Of a stretch of DNA of 64,000 bases, positions 46,383-57,940 are shown piece by piece (position 1 is the first letter of the stretch; each line of letters starts with the position of its first letter). A program made the position numbers and the translations under genes. The notes beneath the pieces are model-generated. The model was not told the DNA's origin. It searched no databases and saw nothing but the letters and a program-made list of their open reading frames with translations. Origin of the DNA: Bagarius yarrelli (lineage: Eukaryota > Chordata > Actinopteri > Siluriformes > Sisoridae); contig VCAZ01000095.1 in NCBI GenBank assembly GCA_005784505.1, forward strand, positions 969,470 through 1,033,469, given 5' to 3'.

Positions 46383-46419
46383 CTAGTTAACAGCTTTTCT
46401 TCTATATGTCATTAAATAT

Positions 46420-46789
46420 GTAGAAAACAAATATGTGTGTGTACAAAAGACATGCCTACCTTGCCTCAGTGCTCTGTTTATTTTTCCATTCACTTAGTGT
46501 TTGTTGAGTGGAACGGCCACCATCATCAATGCCCTACAAAACACACACACACTCTTCTGAGCGCTTCAATCCTTCTTTATCATTGTACATATGAAGGTTA
46601 ATGCAGACATCATCTGGATTAGAACGAGCTTCAGTGTGGTTTAATTAGCTGCACTGAGTGATTAGCACTTTAGCGTACGTCTAATAACAATCTTTCATTT
46701 AGCACAACAGCCTGCTGAACAGTGTGTGTGTGAGTGAAACAGCATGGCTATAAGCTACATTAGCCTTCTTTGACAGTCAGCAAACCTCA
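46420..46789. other. Intronic sequence, no gene seen
   Basis: The interval 46590-46720 is unique, with TAATTAGC words. No gene was seen. Confidence 0.4.
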
Positions 46790-47920
46790 AAGAGTCAACA
46801 AGTCACATAGCACCATGTACCTGACAAAGTCTCCTCTTTTAAATGTCAGTAATATCTCTGTAAAAGTGGCAATGCCTCCCAGAGTCACCACTTCCCTAAG
46901 AGTCATCACCCCTGTAAATGAACATGAAAATGACCATTCCCCTGAAAGTCACTACACCCCTGAAAGTGACCACACCCAACATCCAAACCTTTGAGGGTAA
47001 GAAAACCTCAGATTCACCATGCCCCTCTGGGGTTACCTAAAAAGGCCCACTCCCTTGAGAGTCACTATTGCCATACGGTTTACCACACTTTGAAAGGTCT
47101 CCACTCCCCTGATGGTTATCACATCTGTAGAAGTGACCACTTCCCTAAGAGTCACCACACCCCTAAAATTTAGCACATCCCTAATATTAACCACTCCACT
47201 TTAACAAATTTCAGAAAGTTACTATGCCCTGCTATCAGTATCATTATGTACTTTTAAGTAACTCCTCCCGTAGGAGTCACTATTGCCTTATAATTCACCA
47301 CACTTCATACAGTCTACACTCCCTTTAGAAGTGACCAAGCTCCTTAGAGTCACCACTCCCCTAAAACTCACCACTCCCCCAAGACTCACCACCACCACTC
47401 CCCGAGACTTACCACTCCTCTAAGACTTACCACTCCCCTAAGACTCACCAGTCCTCTAAGACTTACCACTCCCTAAGACTCACCACTCCCCCAAGACTCA
47501 CCACTCCCCTGAGACGTACCACTCCCCTGAGACGTACCACTCCCCTGAGACGTACCACTCCCCTGAGACTCACCACTCCCCTGAGACTTACCACTCCCCT
47601 GAGAGTCATCACTCCTGTAAAGTGAAAATATTCCCCAGACTAACCATTTCCCTAAGAGTAACCACTTCCTTGAAAGTCATCCCTGAGATTGAGAACTAAG
47701 AGTTAGTAAACTTAAAAAAGTTACCCTGCTTCTTGCGAATATCACCATGCCACTGAAAAAGACCTCACCCCTGAGGGGCTTTGCTGGTCACTACAACTCG
47801 AACACTTCTCAAAGGGTTATCACAATTCTAAAAATGACCCTACCTCTAAGAGCAATTACCTCTTTAAGATCCATCACTCCTCTAAGAATCACCACACCCC
47901 TGAGAATTTCCACACTTATA
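46790..47920. repeat. Degenerate minisatellite, core period 18 bp
   Basis: The core at about 47330-47620 is made of CCACTCCCCTGAGACGTA, CCACTCCCCTGAGACTTA and AAGACTCACCACTCCCC variants with an 18-bp step. Flanking DNA on both sides (46790-47330, 47620-47920) carries diverged CCCCTGAAAGTCAC-like words. The most homogeneous copies lie at 47500-47600, which points to recent expansion in the centre of an old array. Confidence 0.9.
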
Positions 47921-49260
47921 TGAGCTGTTCCCCCTGCTGACGGTACCATGTCCTTGTGATTGCAAAGCCCAAATCATTGCATTTTTGCAAACCTAAGTTA
48001 TGTGCTATGATCAGTTTGATTTTTTTTCCTGCCTACTGTTACATAAAAACCTACTTGTTAAGTTTTCTCTGATTATTTTGTCAAAACAGTAAACAAATGG
48101 CTTGAATTTGCTGGGATACCCACATCTAGAAAGACTGGAACTGCCTTAAAGGGAAACTCTACTTTAATAGAGCTATTCACAGGTTGTAAGTGTTTTCATT
48201 CATAACGCCTAACACCTAGACTACAGAGCCAACAGGAATTTAAATGCTGGTATGTGTGATGTGGGCCTGTGATAGATGACAGTGTTCAGCTGTTTTGTGG
48301 TTGTAAATGAGCACTAAATTGGCAGCCTTTATGAAACTGTCCCCAATTAGCTCTAATGATACACGGCGTCCATTCCAGCTGCTGCCTAACAAAGCTGCCG
48401 TTTAGCAACGTGCGCCAACACAGTGCAGATTAGCTGCTAAAGCCTGCACTAAAACTGAAGGATGAAAGAGTCTGTTTTCCGAGCTGTAGAAGGTAAAAGA
48501 CATCACAGACATTTAATGTGAGACAGAAGCAGTTCTGGGTGGAGATTAATACGGCCTGATAAAACGAATTATGTGCTGAGTCAAATCATTGATTAGTTGT
48601 TTTAAATGGTGGAGAAGTGAAAAACAAGTGTGTTCTTTTTTGGGGGTTTTCAGCTGGATCTGTTTCAGCATTAAAACAGGATAGGGACATTTTCCAGAAG
48701 GCGGAAATACCTGAAGAACAAGTTCATGTACCGAAGACCCAACACAATGATTTCAATTTCATTCAAGTAATTACGTCATAAAAACAGTTGTTGATGGTAG
48801 AGGATGGGACAAAACTGGTAACATCAAAACTGTCTCAGTACAGCAGGTCAATCTGATGCTCAGCTTTGTTCCTGGTCTTGTTCGGCTCCCCGATCTGTCG
48901 CATCTTACTGCCACACACAAATCCTTGGCAGGACTAAACTAATTAAGTGTGAGGAAAGCAGATCAATCCCACTTCAACTCTTTAATCAATGGATGATCAG
49001 CAAACTGGATTAGCAGAGCTCTGCTCCTAGAGGGCGGTTCCTCAGGGAGAAAGCCACATCCCTTGTCTCAGCAGTTCCTCCTAATTGTGCTTCAAATAAA
49101 TGGTGGTGCATTGATTTGGCTGTAAGCATGGATTCTGTAGACCGAACGGTGCCTGACCATTTACACCACACAATGCACTCTGGGTAATAGAGAAGTTGTT
49201 GTGTGTTTTAGAAAGATGAGCAAATTCAACATAGCACTTGTAAGATAAATAAGTGTTACT
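47921..49260. other. Intronic sequence, no gene seen
   Basis: About 1.3 kb of unique-looking sequence. The stretch 48290-48480 is free of low complexity and could be conserved non-coding sequence; this is unproven. Confidence 0.45.
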
Positions 49261-49279
49261 GATGGCAGAAAAATTACAT

Positions 49280-49565
49280 TTACATTTTATTCTTTCTTTC
49301 TTTCTTTCGTTGCATCTGTTTCTTAATATTACTTTAATGTGTTTATTACCCTCTTTCTCATACTTTTTCCCTTTTCTTTTATCTCTCTCTTTATCCTTCC
49401 CCTTTAGTCTTCTATTAATTCTTTATTTTCTTGTCCTCTTCCTATTTTCTCATCTTAGCCCTTTTATCTCAACCCTTTTTCTTCTTTTTACCTTCTTGTT
49501 CCTGTCCTCCTCCTTCTGCTTTTCCTCCTTTTTCTTCTTGTTTCTCCTCCCACCCTCTGTGTTTC
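49280..49565. repeat. Pyrimidine-rich tract
   Basis: Irregular CTTT, TCTTCC and CTCC words continue on the plus strand without a clear period. Frames over it are Phe/Leu/Ser-rich by-products. Confidence 0.75.
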
Positions 49566-50436
49566 GCTAAACTGTGTAGCTTTTTATTAACATCTCAAAG
49601 ACAGACAGTACCTGAAATAGAGAGAAAACGGCTTGGGAGAGATGGAGAGACAGGCAGCGAGAGAGAGCGAGAGTAAGGGGCAGATGGGTGCTGTGGGATT
49701 GATCAGTACCATGCCTGTCTGACCTTCTCATCAATCTCTCATCTCAAATCCGCTTTCCAATCCTTTTCCCCGGAGACCTTTCAGTACCCTTTAAACACCG
49801 CCCTGTTTCCACAGCACCTTTTTACTTTCTCTGCTATACTTTTTTTCTTGCACCGTTTCTGACCTCTGACTTGCTCTTCTTCAGACACGCTGTTTTCCAG
49901 CTTCTGTTTTGTCCCAAATGTGTTTCCTAACCTGCATTTTCATTTGCTTCCATTCCTGTTCTGTCCTTATGTTACCGCTTGCCCCTCTCTTCTATTTTCC
50001 CATTACTCCTGACATTTACCTCACACACTCCTCCACGCTCCGCTCTTAGCAGCCGGTATTTAAGGCTTTGCTATCTCACCCAGAGAACGCAGAGCGCTAA
50101 AGAGAGCAGTAGGCAGATCGACAGAGAGATGGTGCAATGGTTCTTGTTCCCTGCTGGGAAAACACAGAGTGTGTAATTAAGTTTTAGTTCTGCAGGCTGT
50201 GCTTATACAGAACACGCTATAGTCATATTATAGCTATTATAAAATTCACATCTACCACAGTAAAGGACTGAGAAGATAATAATGAAGTAATGGCAGTTTG
50301 CAGCCAACTGTTGTCATGGATGTTCTTTGTACCTGACAGAGTTTGTTTTTGTGGACAGGACAAAATGTTCTTTTCTAGGGAAACTTTCTAAGGTGGGTCT
50401 ATCCTATCCCTAGCAGTTATACTTTATACTTTAAAG
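49566..50436. other. Intronic sequence, no gene seen
   Basis: A GA-rich patch lies at 49617-49680. The rest is C/T-rich unique sequence. No gene was recognised. Confidence 0.45.
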
Positions 50437-50757
50437 GAATCCATCCATCCATCCATTCATCCATCTTTCCATTCATCCACCAATTGTCTATACCCATCTC
50501 CTAATCAGGGTCACAGGGATACCCTGTAGTCTATTCCAGCTGTCACTGGGCAAAGGGCAGGGGTCACCCTGGACAGTTTACCAGTGCAATGCAGGTCTAC
50601 CAAACTACCACACACACACACTCCTATGGGCAATTTCGAATCACCAATTAACCTAACACAAGTCTTTGGATGTTGGGAGGAAACCAATGTTTCCGGAGTA
50701 AACCCACACAAACACAGGGAGAACGGGCAAACTCCACACAGAAAGGCTCCTAATTTA
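50437..50757 (+). repeat. TCTTTGGACTG-type fish repeat with CATC edge, best copy
   Basis: It begins with ATCCATCCATCCATCC, then ATCAGGGTCACAGGGATACC, CTGGACAGTTTACCAGTGCA, AATTAACCTAACACAAGTC, TTTGGATGTTGGGAGGAAAC and GGAGAACGGGCAAACTCC. I recognise this order from many fish genomes but cannot name the family with certainty. Diverged relatives lie at 31559-31790 and 30115-30295. Confidence 0.75.
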
Positions 50758-51319
50758 AAGGACTAGGTCTGTTAAACATTTTATTCATACACATTAAGTT
50801 TGAATCTAAATATTGATGTGTCCAAAATGCACCTGTTTGTAAGATGAGTCTGAGATGTCTGGTAATGCAAGACATTTGCACAATAATGTAGTTTTGGGTT
50901 TTTTGTCTGCTTGATTCTACAAAAAATTTATAATGACTCAAATCTTCCCGAGAAAATTTTTACCACTGTGGCCCTCTCCCACAGGACCTTAGGCACTTAC
51001 TTTTAAACAAATTATGACCAAGCCTACTTAGTCCCAAATTCTGACCACCTTTGCTAACTTCAAAAGAATTATAACCAAACATACCAGCTCTCTAAAGATC
51101 ACTCTCTACTTGTTTCTTTACCCTACTCCTGAAGCAATCTGACCAATTCTTTCCATTCATACATTTACACATTTGGTTTCTACCTGGCTGATCTATTCTT
51201 TATCAGTTATAACTGGTTATATTTTGCACAATGTTAACAAACTCTAGTTATTTAAGTCAGGTGCAAGTAAAGAATAAATAGTAACTAATTTGATCTTGAT
51301 TTAGAGGCCATAAATTAAA
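50758..51319. other. Intronic sequence, no gene seen
   Basis: Nothing was recognised in this AT-rich stretch. Confidence 0.4.
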
Positions 51320-51510
51320 GGGGCCAGTTGTGGCTCAGATGGTTTAGGCTATGGGATGTTGATCTTGTTATGGTTCTAGATTCCAGCCTCAACACTGATG
51401 AGCTGACACTTTGAGCAATCTCGCTTGCTCCGGGGTGTCGTAATCATGGCTAAACCTGCGCTCTGACCCCAACTTCCTTAACTGAGATATGGGACAAATA
51501 AAGTCTAACC
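51320..51510 (+). repeat. SINE type 2, degenerate
   Basis: GCCAGTTGTGGCTCAGATGG, CTTGCTCCGGGGTGTCGTAA, CATGGCTAAACCTGCGCTC and GAGATATGGGACAAATAAAG are present. Confidence 0.8.
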
Positions 51511-51683
51511 TACATTTTAGGAAGCTTACCATGAAGGAAGTGTATGTGCTCTGAGAACTTGACTTGAAGAATGGATAAGTAGGATGATGGTGGTACAGAT
51601 TTGATTTTAAAATAGCAGATTTAGGTTCAAACTTTTTGGTCACCCACACAACCACAAACAGAACAATATACAGTACACATTTT

Positions 51684-51832
51684 TTTACATCTACATTTTT
51701 GGCATTTTTCAGACCTCTTATCCAGAGTTACATTTATCACATGAACCGTTGCAAGCTTAATAGTGATAGAAGTTGAACCCAGGATCTTTCAATCTGCAGT
51801 CCAACAGTTAAACCCCTACTCAACACATACCA
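51684..51832 (-). repeat. SINE type 1, reverse orientation, degenerate
   Basis: ACATTTTTGGCATTTTTCAG, CTTATCCAGAGTTACATTTA, GAAGTTGAACCCAGGATC and the head TCAACACATACCAC are recognisable. The central body is deleted. Confidence 0.75.
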
Positions 51833-52099
51833 CATCGCAATGATGGTGTGTAAAAAATAGATTTTATATCAGCCAAATTTTACTCGTATAAAAAAATATA
51901 TTTGTGCGAGTGAAGCTAATTATATTGTTAAACCCTAAACTGTAGACAACAAACAGCATTTGGGTCAGATAACTCTGTCTTCAAACATCCAGAAGAACAT
52001 CATTCGACTACTCTGGTGCCTTTACTATGGTGGAGCCAGTTGAGAAGCGCCAGGCGGATTGTAGAGAGTGCAGTGAAGTGTGGGAAGTTAGAAATTAGA

Positions 52100-52880
52100 A
52101 TACTTTAGGTTCAAATTTTAGCACATCTGCTTGCTAAGCATTGAATCCTGTCTTACTTTGAGTTTTTTACCGAAGAGGTAAATAAAAATGCGTTAGCTTA
52201 GCTCTGGCATATGAAGTGACGTAAGGTCAAGTCAAGTCCACTTTATTTATATAGCGCATTTAACAATAGAGTCTGTGTTAAAGTATCTTTACAGAACCGA
52301 ATAGTAAAATAGTGTATAAATACAAGAGCAATAGTAACACTCATTGAAACACTCAGTTCAGTTTAACTTGTATTGATAAATTAAATATAATATTATAATT
52401 ATAAGCATTTTTCCTGTTTACTTTTCTTTTTGGGTTAACATCCTGGTTGGCATTATTGATGGTAGTAACGTCCTGGTTAATGTTACTGTTGTATTAACTT
52501 CTTTTTCAGCATGTTGGTGTTACTGGGTTTGGCATTAATATTACCATTAACTTCCTGGTTGGCATTATTATTGGTAGTAACTTTTAGGTTGGCATTACTG
52601 TTGGTAATAACTTCCTGGTTGGTCTTACAGTTGGTAATAACTTCCTGATTAGTATTACTGTTAAAATTTACTTCCTGTTTGGGATTACTGTTTGTATTCA
52701 CCTCTTGTTGTTTTGACTTCCTTTTGGGTACATTGGTTTTTACTTCCTGGTTGATTTTGCTGTAGTGTTACCTAAATTAGAGTGAATTAATTAAATTACT
52801 TTAGGTTCAAATCCCAGCACATCCGCTTGTTTAAAATCGTATCCTGTCTTATTTGTAAGGTGTTTAAAGTGACATAAGCT
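52100..52880. repeat. Paired related segments flanking other repeats
   Basis: Segment 52106-52225 (ACTTTAGGTTCAAATTTTAG, CACATCTGCTTGC, AATCCTGTCTTACTTTG, GAAGTGACGTAAG) is matched by 52793-52880 (ACTTTAGGTTCAAATCCCAG, CACATCCGCTTGT, TATCCTGTCTTATTTG, AAAGTGACATAAGC). Between them lie the head of the 500-bp teleost repeat at 52228-52320 (GTCAAGTCAAGTCCACTTTA, TATATAGCGCATTTAACAAT) and a minisatellite. Confidence 0.65.
52436..52760. repeat. Minisatellite of about 30 bp, first location
   Basis: Units contain TAACTTCCTGGTTGGCATTA or TTACTGTTGGTAATAACTTC variants. Minus-strand reading gives an Asn/Thr/Gln/Glu-Val repeat (NTNQEV), which is a by-product. The same unit recurs at 59030-59680. Confidence 0.85.
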
Positions 52881-54378
52881 GATATCAAAGCACTATAGAC
52901 TCAATAAAATATTAATTCAAGAGATTTGTAACAACCAAATGTCCTCAACTGTATGGATGAGACTCATAGCTAATAATTTGTCTTTATAGGTCCATGGGGT
53001 GAGTTGCCCCGAGTCTGATCAGCTTTGCCCCTCTACACATTTAAGATCAGCACTTTTACAAGGTTGGGAATTTTTCTGTCAGCATGAAAAATTACCCTTC
53101 TTTTTACAATCACCTTATAAGAGTACATTAGATAATCTAAATTAGTTGAGTTATGCCAGCGAATATGCTCGAATTGCGAGGGCACACAGTATTTCAAATC
53201 CAATTATTTGTCTTATAATAGCCTATCCAGTGCACTTTCAAATTATTTGCTCAGTAAAAGACCTGTCAAGAACCTCTTATGTCCCTGACAGGCACTTCAA
53301 TTATCCAGGAAGGAGGTGAAGAAAAAATATCTGCATATCCTCTGCTGATGATTTTTTTCTCTAGAATATTCAGAGAATTATATGTGGTGCACAACAAAGT
53401 GAGGTTCTTCCTAAGGGACCCAACGGTGCAGCCAGTAATCCCAGATCAGGACCTGAGGAATAGCGGTGTTTAATTTAGACCTAGGAGATAATAGAAAAGA
53501 TGATTACAATATAAAAAAACACGATGCCCAAATTAAATCCTTCTATTCATTACTGTCGCTCTCTCAGTGGTGCGAGGCCATGCCAACTCATGCAGAGTGG
53601 CCAAACAGCCAAAACCCTGTCTGTCTTTCTCACTTGCTCTGGCTCCAAATTCAATAACACGGATAAAAACTGCATGACTCAACATGGCAAAGTAAGAACT
53701 CCTGCACCTCACACTCGCTCATAATATGGCGCATTTTTTATTTGGGAACAGACGGCACTAGGCGCAGCTGAGGTTGAACCTGAATTCTACAAAAGCCCCT
53801 CTGTAATTTTGCTTTATAAACCAAACGGACATTTTTGCCACTTTGCATTTCCCACGTATATCTTGGAAGGTGGTTATGGTCAGAAGACCAGGCTGAGGCA
53901 TGGTATAACCTCTCTGAAACAGTTCAGCATCACCCTTTATGCCTACAGCTCAAACTGTTCTCGATTCTCATGCACTCTAAAAATATCTGGGTTGCATGTG
54001 GGTAAATTTGGAAAACCAGTTCTGGCTCCCATATAGGCTAAACCCAGTACGCTTTGTTTTTAACCTAGTAAGGTCAGGTTTGGGTGTTGATTTTCCATGT
54101 TGCCAACTTGTGGATAAAACTGGCTGTCCGGGCTGTGATTCTGCATGAGTTAGTAATACAGTGTGAAGGTTTTAACAGCGTCTTTTTTTTCTTTAAGCAC
54201 AAATGGCAAACAAAACTAAAACATATGTGTACATTTGGAAATTCTAAGTAAAAATCAGTTAAAATCTTCTAGAAAAAAAAAAATTTTTAATTTACCTATT
54301 TAACCAGCTATAAGCAACATATTACTAATTAATAAGAATTTTATCTAGTCTTTAATATTTTGTTTTTAATAACTCTAA
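52881..54378. other. Intronic sequence, no gene seen
   Basis: About 1.5 kb. Overlapping frames at 53279-53473, 53466-53657 and 53809-54036 lack recognisable domains. No repeat family was recognised. Confidence 0.45.
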
Positions 54379-54700
54379 CACTTCCCTGCACTACTACCCA
54401 CTGCTGGTTACATGGCTATGATACAGCGCCCCTGGAGCAGGACGGGTTAAGGGTCTTGCTCAAGGACCCAACAGTGGCAGACTGGCGGTGGTGGGGCTTG
54501 AACTTGAACATGTCTTCCTGGCAACTTAGCGCCTTAACCATTTGAGCCTCCACTGTGCTGTTCAGTTAATCAGAAGCTAGGAGTCCACTGGTCCTTCCTT
54601 AAGCCATCCTCATCTAAGATGGTTTCTCTGAGTTTCTGATGGACTGAACACACCTAATTTAGGTAAGCAGCAATAAGTAGATACCACCAAGACTCAAGTA
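54379..54700. mobile_element. Hairpin-type repeat (MITE-like), copy 2, split by a SINE
   Basis: The left part at 54379-54410 has CACTTCCCTGCACTACTACC and CACTGCTGGTTAC. After the SINE come TTCAGTTAATCAGAAGCTAG and the right arm TTTCTGATGGACTGAACACA with CCTAATTTAGGTAAGCAGCA. This order matches the copy at 25346-25562, where no SINE is present. Confidence 0.6.
54411..54556 (-). repeat. SINE type 2, reverse orientation, inside the MITE-like repeat
   Basis: CATGGCTATGATACAGCGCC, CTGGAGCAGGACGGGTTAAG, TTGCTCAAGGACCCAACAGT, GGTGGTGGGGCTTGAAC and the head CCATTTGAGCCTCCACTG are present. The distal tail is truncated. Confidence 0.88.
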
Positions 54701-54895
54701 CTCAAGGATCATGGGTGGCCCACAACTGTTAATTTGTCTTTATTTATTACAAGACAATTATTTTAGGATTTCTGGTCACTCCGTCTTGCCTGACGCATTG
54801 AAAAATTGCACAAACTATTCTCAACATTGCACAGTTAATCTAATTCAGGTCAATGATCTGTGTCTAAGCTTGCATGCGTTCGGTACATGTATGCA

Positions 54896-55076
54896 TGTAC
54901 AATGAAATGCATTTTTCGCATATCCCATCTTAGTAAGTCAGAGCGCAGGGTCAGCTACAGTTAAGGGTCTTGCTCAAAGACCCAACAGTGGTTGACTTGC
55001 CGGTGGTGGGGCTTGAACCCAGGTGGTCTTCAGATCAGCAACTCAGCACCTTAACCATTTGAGCCACCATTGCCCC
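54896..55076 (-). repeat. SINE type 2, reverse orientation, nearly full length
   Basis: The tail TTTTTCGCATATCCCATCTT, CAGAGCGCAGGGTCAGC, TTGCTCAAAGACCCAACAGT, GGGGCTTGAACCCAGGTGG and the head AACCATTTGAGCCACCATTG are present. The middle GGAGCAGG segment is deleted. Confidence 0.88.
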
Positions 55077-55734
55077 TAATAGTTAAATACTAATATTATA
55101 GTTAAATACTAATATTTACCTGCTTATTAAACTATTGTTGGTGTGTGAAAAATTATTTAAGTCAAATTTATTGAAATAGTCATTTCAAAAATAAATTCTT
55201 TCAGTTTATCAAGAATTAAAACAACGTCCACGTTTTTTGCAGTGTTTTCACACCATTCATCCTGCACACACACACGCACACACACACACACACATGCTCT
55301 ACAAACCCATATTTCCTGCGGAGATAAGCAAAATTTTCTCATTCTATGTTTTAATGCAAATCTAACTGAAGTCAGCCTCGAGCTCCACTCATAACAACCG
55401 GCATCAGATAAGTGCTCGAAAAGCCTCTTTCTATTTTAGGCTTTTAGATCTGGTTGCTAGTAGCGTCCCGTTTTCACTCTTATGCTCACAGAACAGCCCT
55501 TGAAGCTGTGTGTCTTCTCATCTCAGTAATGGATCAGCAGAGAACCCTCAGGGTCTCCTGTCTCACACTTAAGAGATGCACACTGACACAAAGTGATAAG
55601 GGTTTGATCAATAAGCTCATGTTTTACATATTAGCATAGGGTTAAACAAAAATCCTCTCTTAAATGTCAAGTCAGGAAATATTTGGTACCTCACGGTTTC
55701 TTCCTACTCTTTTTTTAGAGCCTTTAACAGATAA
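55077..55734. other. Intronic sequence with a CA tract
   Basis: (CA)n lies at about 55263-55295. No gene was recognised. Confidence 0.45.
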
Positions 55735-55794
55735 AAGTTAACAGAAGTGTGTCTGATCTAATATCAGTCTACCAATATACAATGTCCTCTAGAC

Positions 55795-56120
55795 TGTAAG
55801 GTTCTTGTTTCATGTAGTGTCTTGTCTTGTTTTGTTAGGTTAGCCAGCTAAGCTAGCTTCTGTCATGTTTTGGTTTTGTTTACTTCCTGGTTCCTGTCAT
55901 GTGTTTCCCCTTGTCCTTGTCATTGGTTAGTTTGTTCACAGGTGTTCCTCGTTTTGTCTTGTGTATTTATAGCCCCTCTGTCTGTCTTGTCTTTGTGGTT
56001 TGTTGTTCCCTGTTACCACTGTGGTGAGTTTATGTTCTTGCTATGTTCTTGCCCTATTATTTTGTGTATAATATCACTGTAAATAAACTGCACCTGGGTT
56101 CTCAATACATCATCGTTACT
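55795..56120 (+). mobile_element. Solo-LTR-like insertion, 326 bp, TAGAC duplication
   Basis: It begins TGTAAGGTTC and ends CATCGTTACT, giving near-inverted termini (TGTAAGG/CGTTACT). It contains a TATA-like TATTTATAGCCCC at about 55966 and AATAAACTGCACC near the 3' end, the order expected of an LTR (promoter then polyadenylation signal). The 5-bp TAGAC flanks it at 55790-55794 and 56121-56125. A paralogous site without the insertion exists at about 57150-57160. The class (probably Ty3/Gypsy-like) is inferred; no internal retroelement genes are present. Confidence 0.7.
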
Positions 56121-56338
56121 TAGACAGAGCAGTGCAACTAAATACTAATACAGTGAGTTATCTAGAAACATTCTGTAACTATACAATCAGAGAAATAACT
56201 ATAAAATATCTTAAAACCCACCAGGAACTGTCCAAAGAGCTAACTACAGATCATCCGAATGAGCCAAATAATAATTACCCTCAGAAATGATAAAACCTCA
56301 AGGGACAAAAAACAACAAGGGACGCATTAAAAACTACT

Positions 56339-56983
56339 AGGGGTGTGACGAGACACTTATCCCACCAGATGAAACAAGACAAGAGAAGATTTTTAGACTT
56401 TTTAAAAGAAATCCTTAATGATGAAATACAGGGAAAAAAGTTTCATTTAACAGAAAAAACACAAAATGCATTTTAAAATCAAGTTAAACTTTATGAAATT
56501 AAACTTCTTCAATTATTTATATTCTTTAATTAAAAACATATAAACACTGAAAAATGTTTTGCCACAAACTTTTTTTGCCACGTCTGGTATTAATTTGTGT
56601 GGTGGCAGTTGTAGCAGCTTCTGCTCGGACATCAGTATCGCGACAATACATCTGTTAAAAAAAAAAGCCACGCGTCTCACCTGGCTGAGCAAACAAGCGA
56701 CACACAACACTTAAATCCTGCCTCGTGCACAGCCACATCCGTATTACACACGGTTTCTGTTACAATAGCGATGCAGATGGTATTAGCAGAGCAGTGAGAC
56801 AGAAGAAGTTGTTGTATATCCATGTCTGGATCTAATAAACCAGTTTGGTATATTTTGGACTGCTTTCATTCATTATTTTGTTAAGTTCAAGTGTTTAGGT
56901 GGATCTTTGACGAACGCTGGGTTACACTTATTTCCAACATTACATTCTCACGAGACCTGTTGGATCTCGTCACACACCACCAG
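56339..56983. mobile_element. hAT-like non-autonomous element, 645 bp
   Basis: The left end AGGGGTGTGACGAGACAC and the right end ATCTCGTCACACACCACCAG form imperfect inverted repeats with the core GTGTGACGAGA. The flanking 8-mers are AAACTACT (56331-56338) and AAACTACC (56984-56991), fitting the 8-bp duplication of hAT elements with one change. No transposase sequence is recognisable inside. Confidence 0.6.
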
Positions 56984-57720
56984 AAACTACCCAAAAACCC
57001 TTCTGTAACCATTAAAACCCATTTCATAAAAACCCATAAGAAAAACATCAAAAGTACCCCTTCGGAACTCCTCCGGAACCATCCAAATAACAGTTAACAG
57101 CAGTGCGACTGATCTAATATCTGTTCTACACCAATACACAATGTTCTTTAGACAAAGCAATGCAGCTAAAGAATAAAGAATCATTTTAATAACTTCAATT
57201 CTTTCTTATTAAGTAAATATTTAAAGAACCAACCATAAAATATACAAAATAACTCCTTTGGAATTATTTTAAAAAAAAAACACTTGGGAGCTATCCAAAG
57301 AACCTATTAGGATTGTTAAAAAGCCCCAAGGTACTATCAAAAGAACTCTTTAGGAACTCTATAGGAAATCCACAATAAATGAGCCAAAAAATACCAAGAA
57401 ACTATCTAAAGAACCCTTTAGGAACTATCAAAATCTTCTTATGAAATAATCAAAGATTGCTTTAGGTTCTCCTTATACTTTCGATGAAACCAAATAGGAA
57501 CCATTAAAAGAAAATCCCAAAAACTGCTTTGAAATCCCCGTCTGAAGAACTCTTTACATCTAAAAAAACCCCCATAACATCCAAGAAACGTCTTAAGAAC
57601 TATAAAGGAATTCAGTTAAAAGCCATTTTAGGATCATTCTATTAAGAAACATAAGAAACATCTAAAATACCTTTTAGGAACCATCTGACGCATTCATCAG
57701 AAACCATCTAAAGAAGACCT

Positions 57721-57887
57721 TAGACTATGTCTAACTCTCAAACTCTGTTACCTTCTGATAATCAATTAAAACCCGGACCTCATTTTATTTGTTCTTGTTT
57801 TTTCATATTATTGTTATTTGATCATCTTATTTTAAATATATATAAAACTATCTGTTGCTGTACTTCAACTGACTCTGTGGCACTGTG

Positions 57888-57940
<53 letters not shown>

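Larger units (their letters stand above)
55735..57720. repeat. Old duplicated, minisatellite-like block around AAGAACC...AGGAACT
   Basis: The segment AACAGAAGTGTGTCTGATC with ATATACAATGTCCTCTAGAC (55740-55794) is repeated at 57098-57155 (AACAGCAGTGCGACTGATC, ATACACAATGTTCTTTAGAC). Both continue into DNA rich in AACCATCTAAAGAACC and TTTAGGAACTATC words of about 24 bp. The block carries two inserted mobile elements (55795-56120 and 56339-56983). Confidence 0.65.

Noticed and set aside
52483..52701. Asn/Thr/Gln-rich prion-like protein
   Set aside because: It is the minus-strand reading of the 30-bp minisatellite, and the same by-product appears at the second copy of the array.
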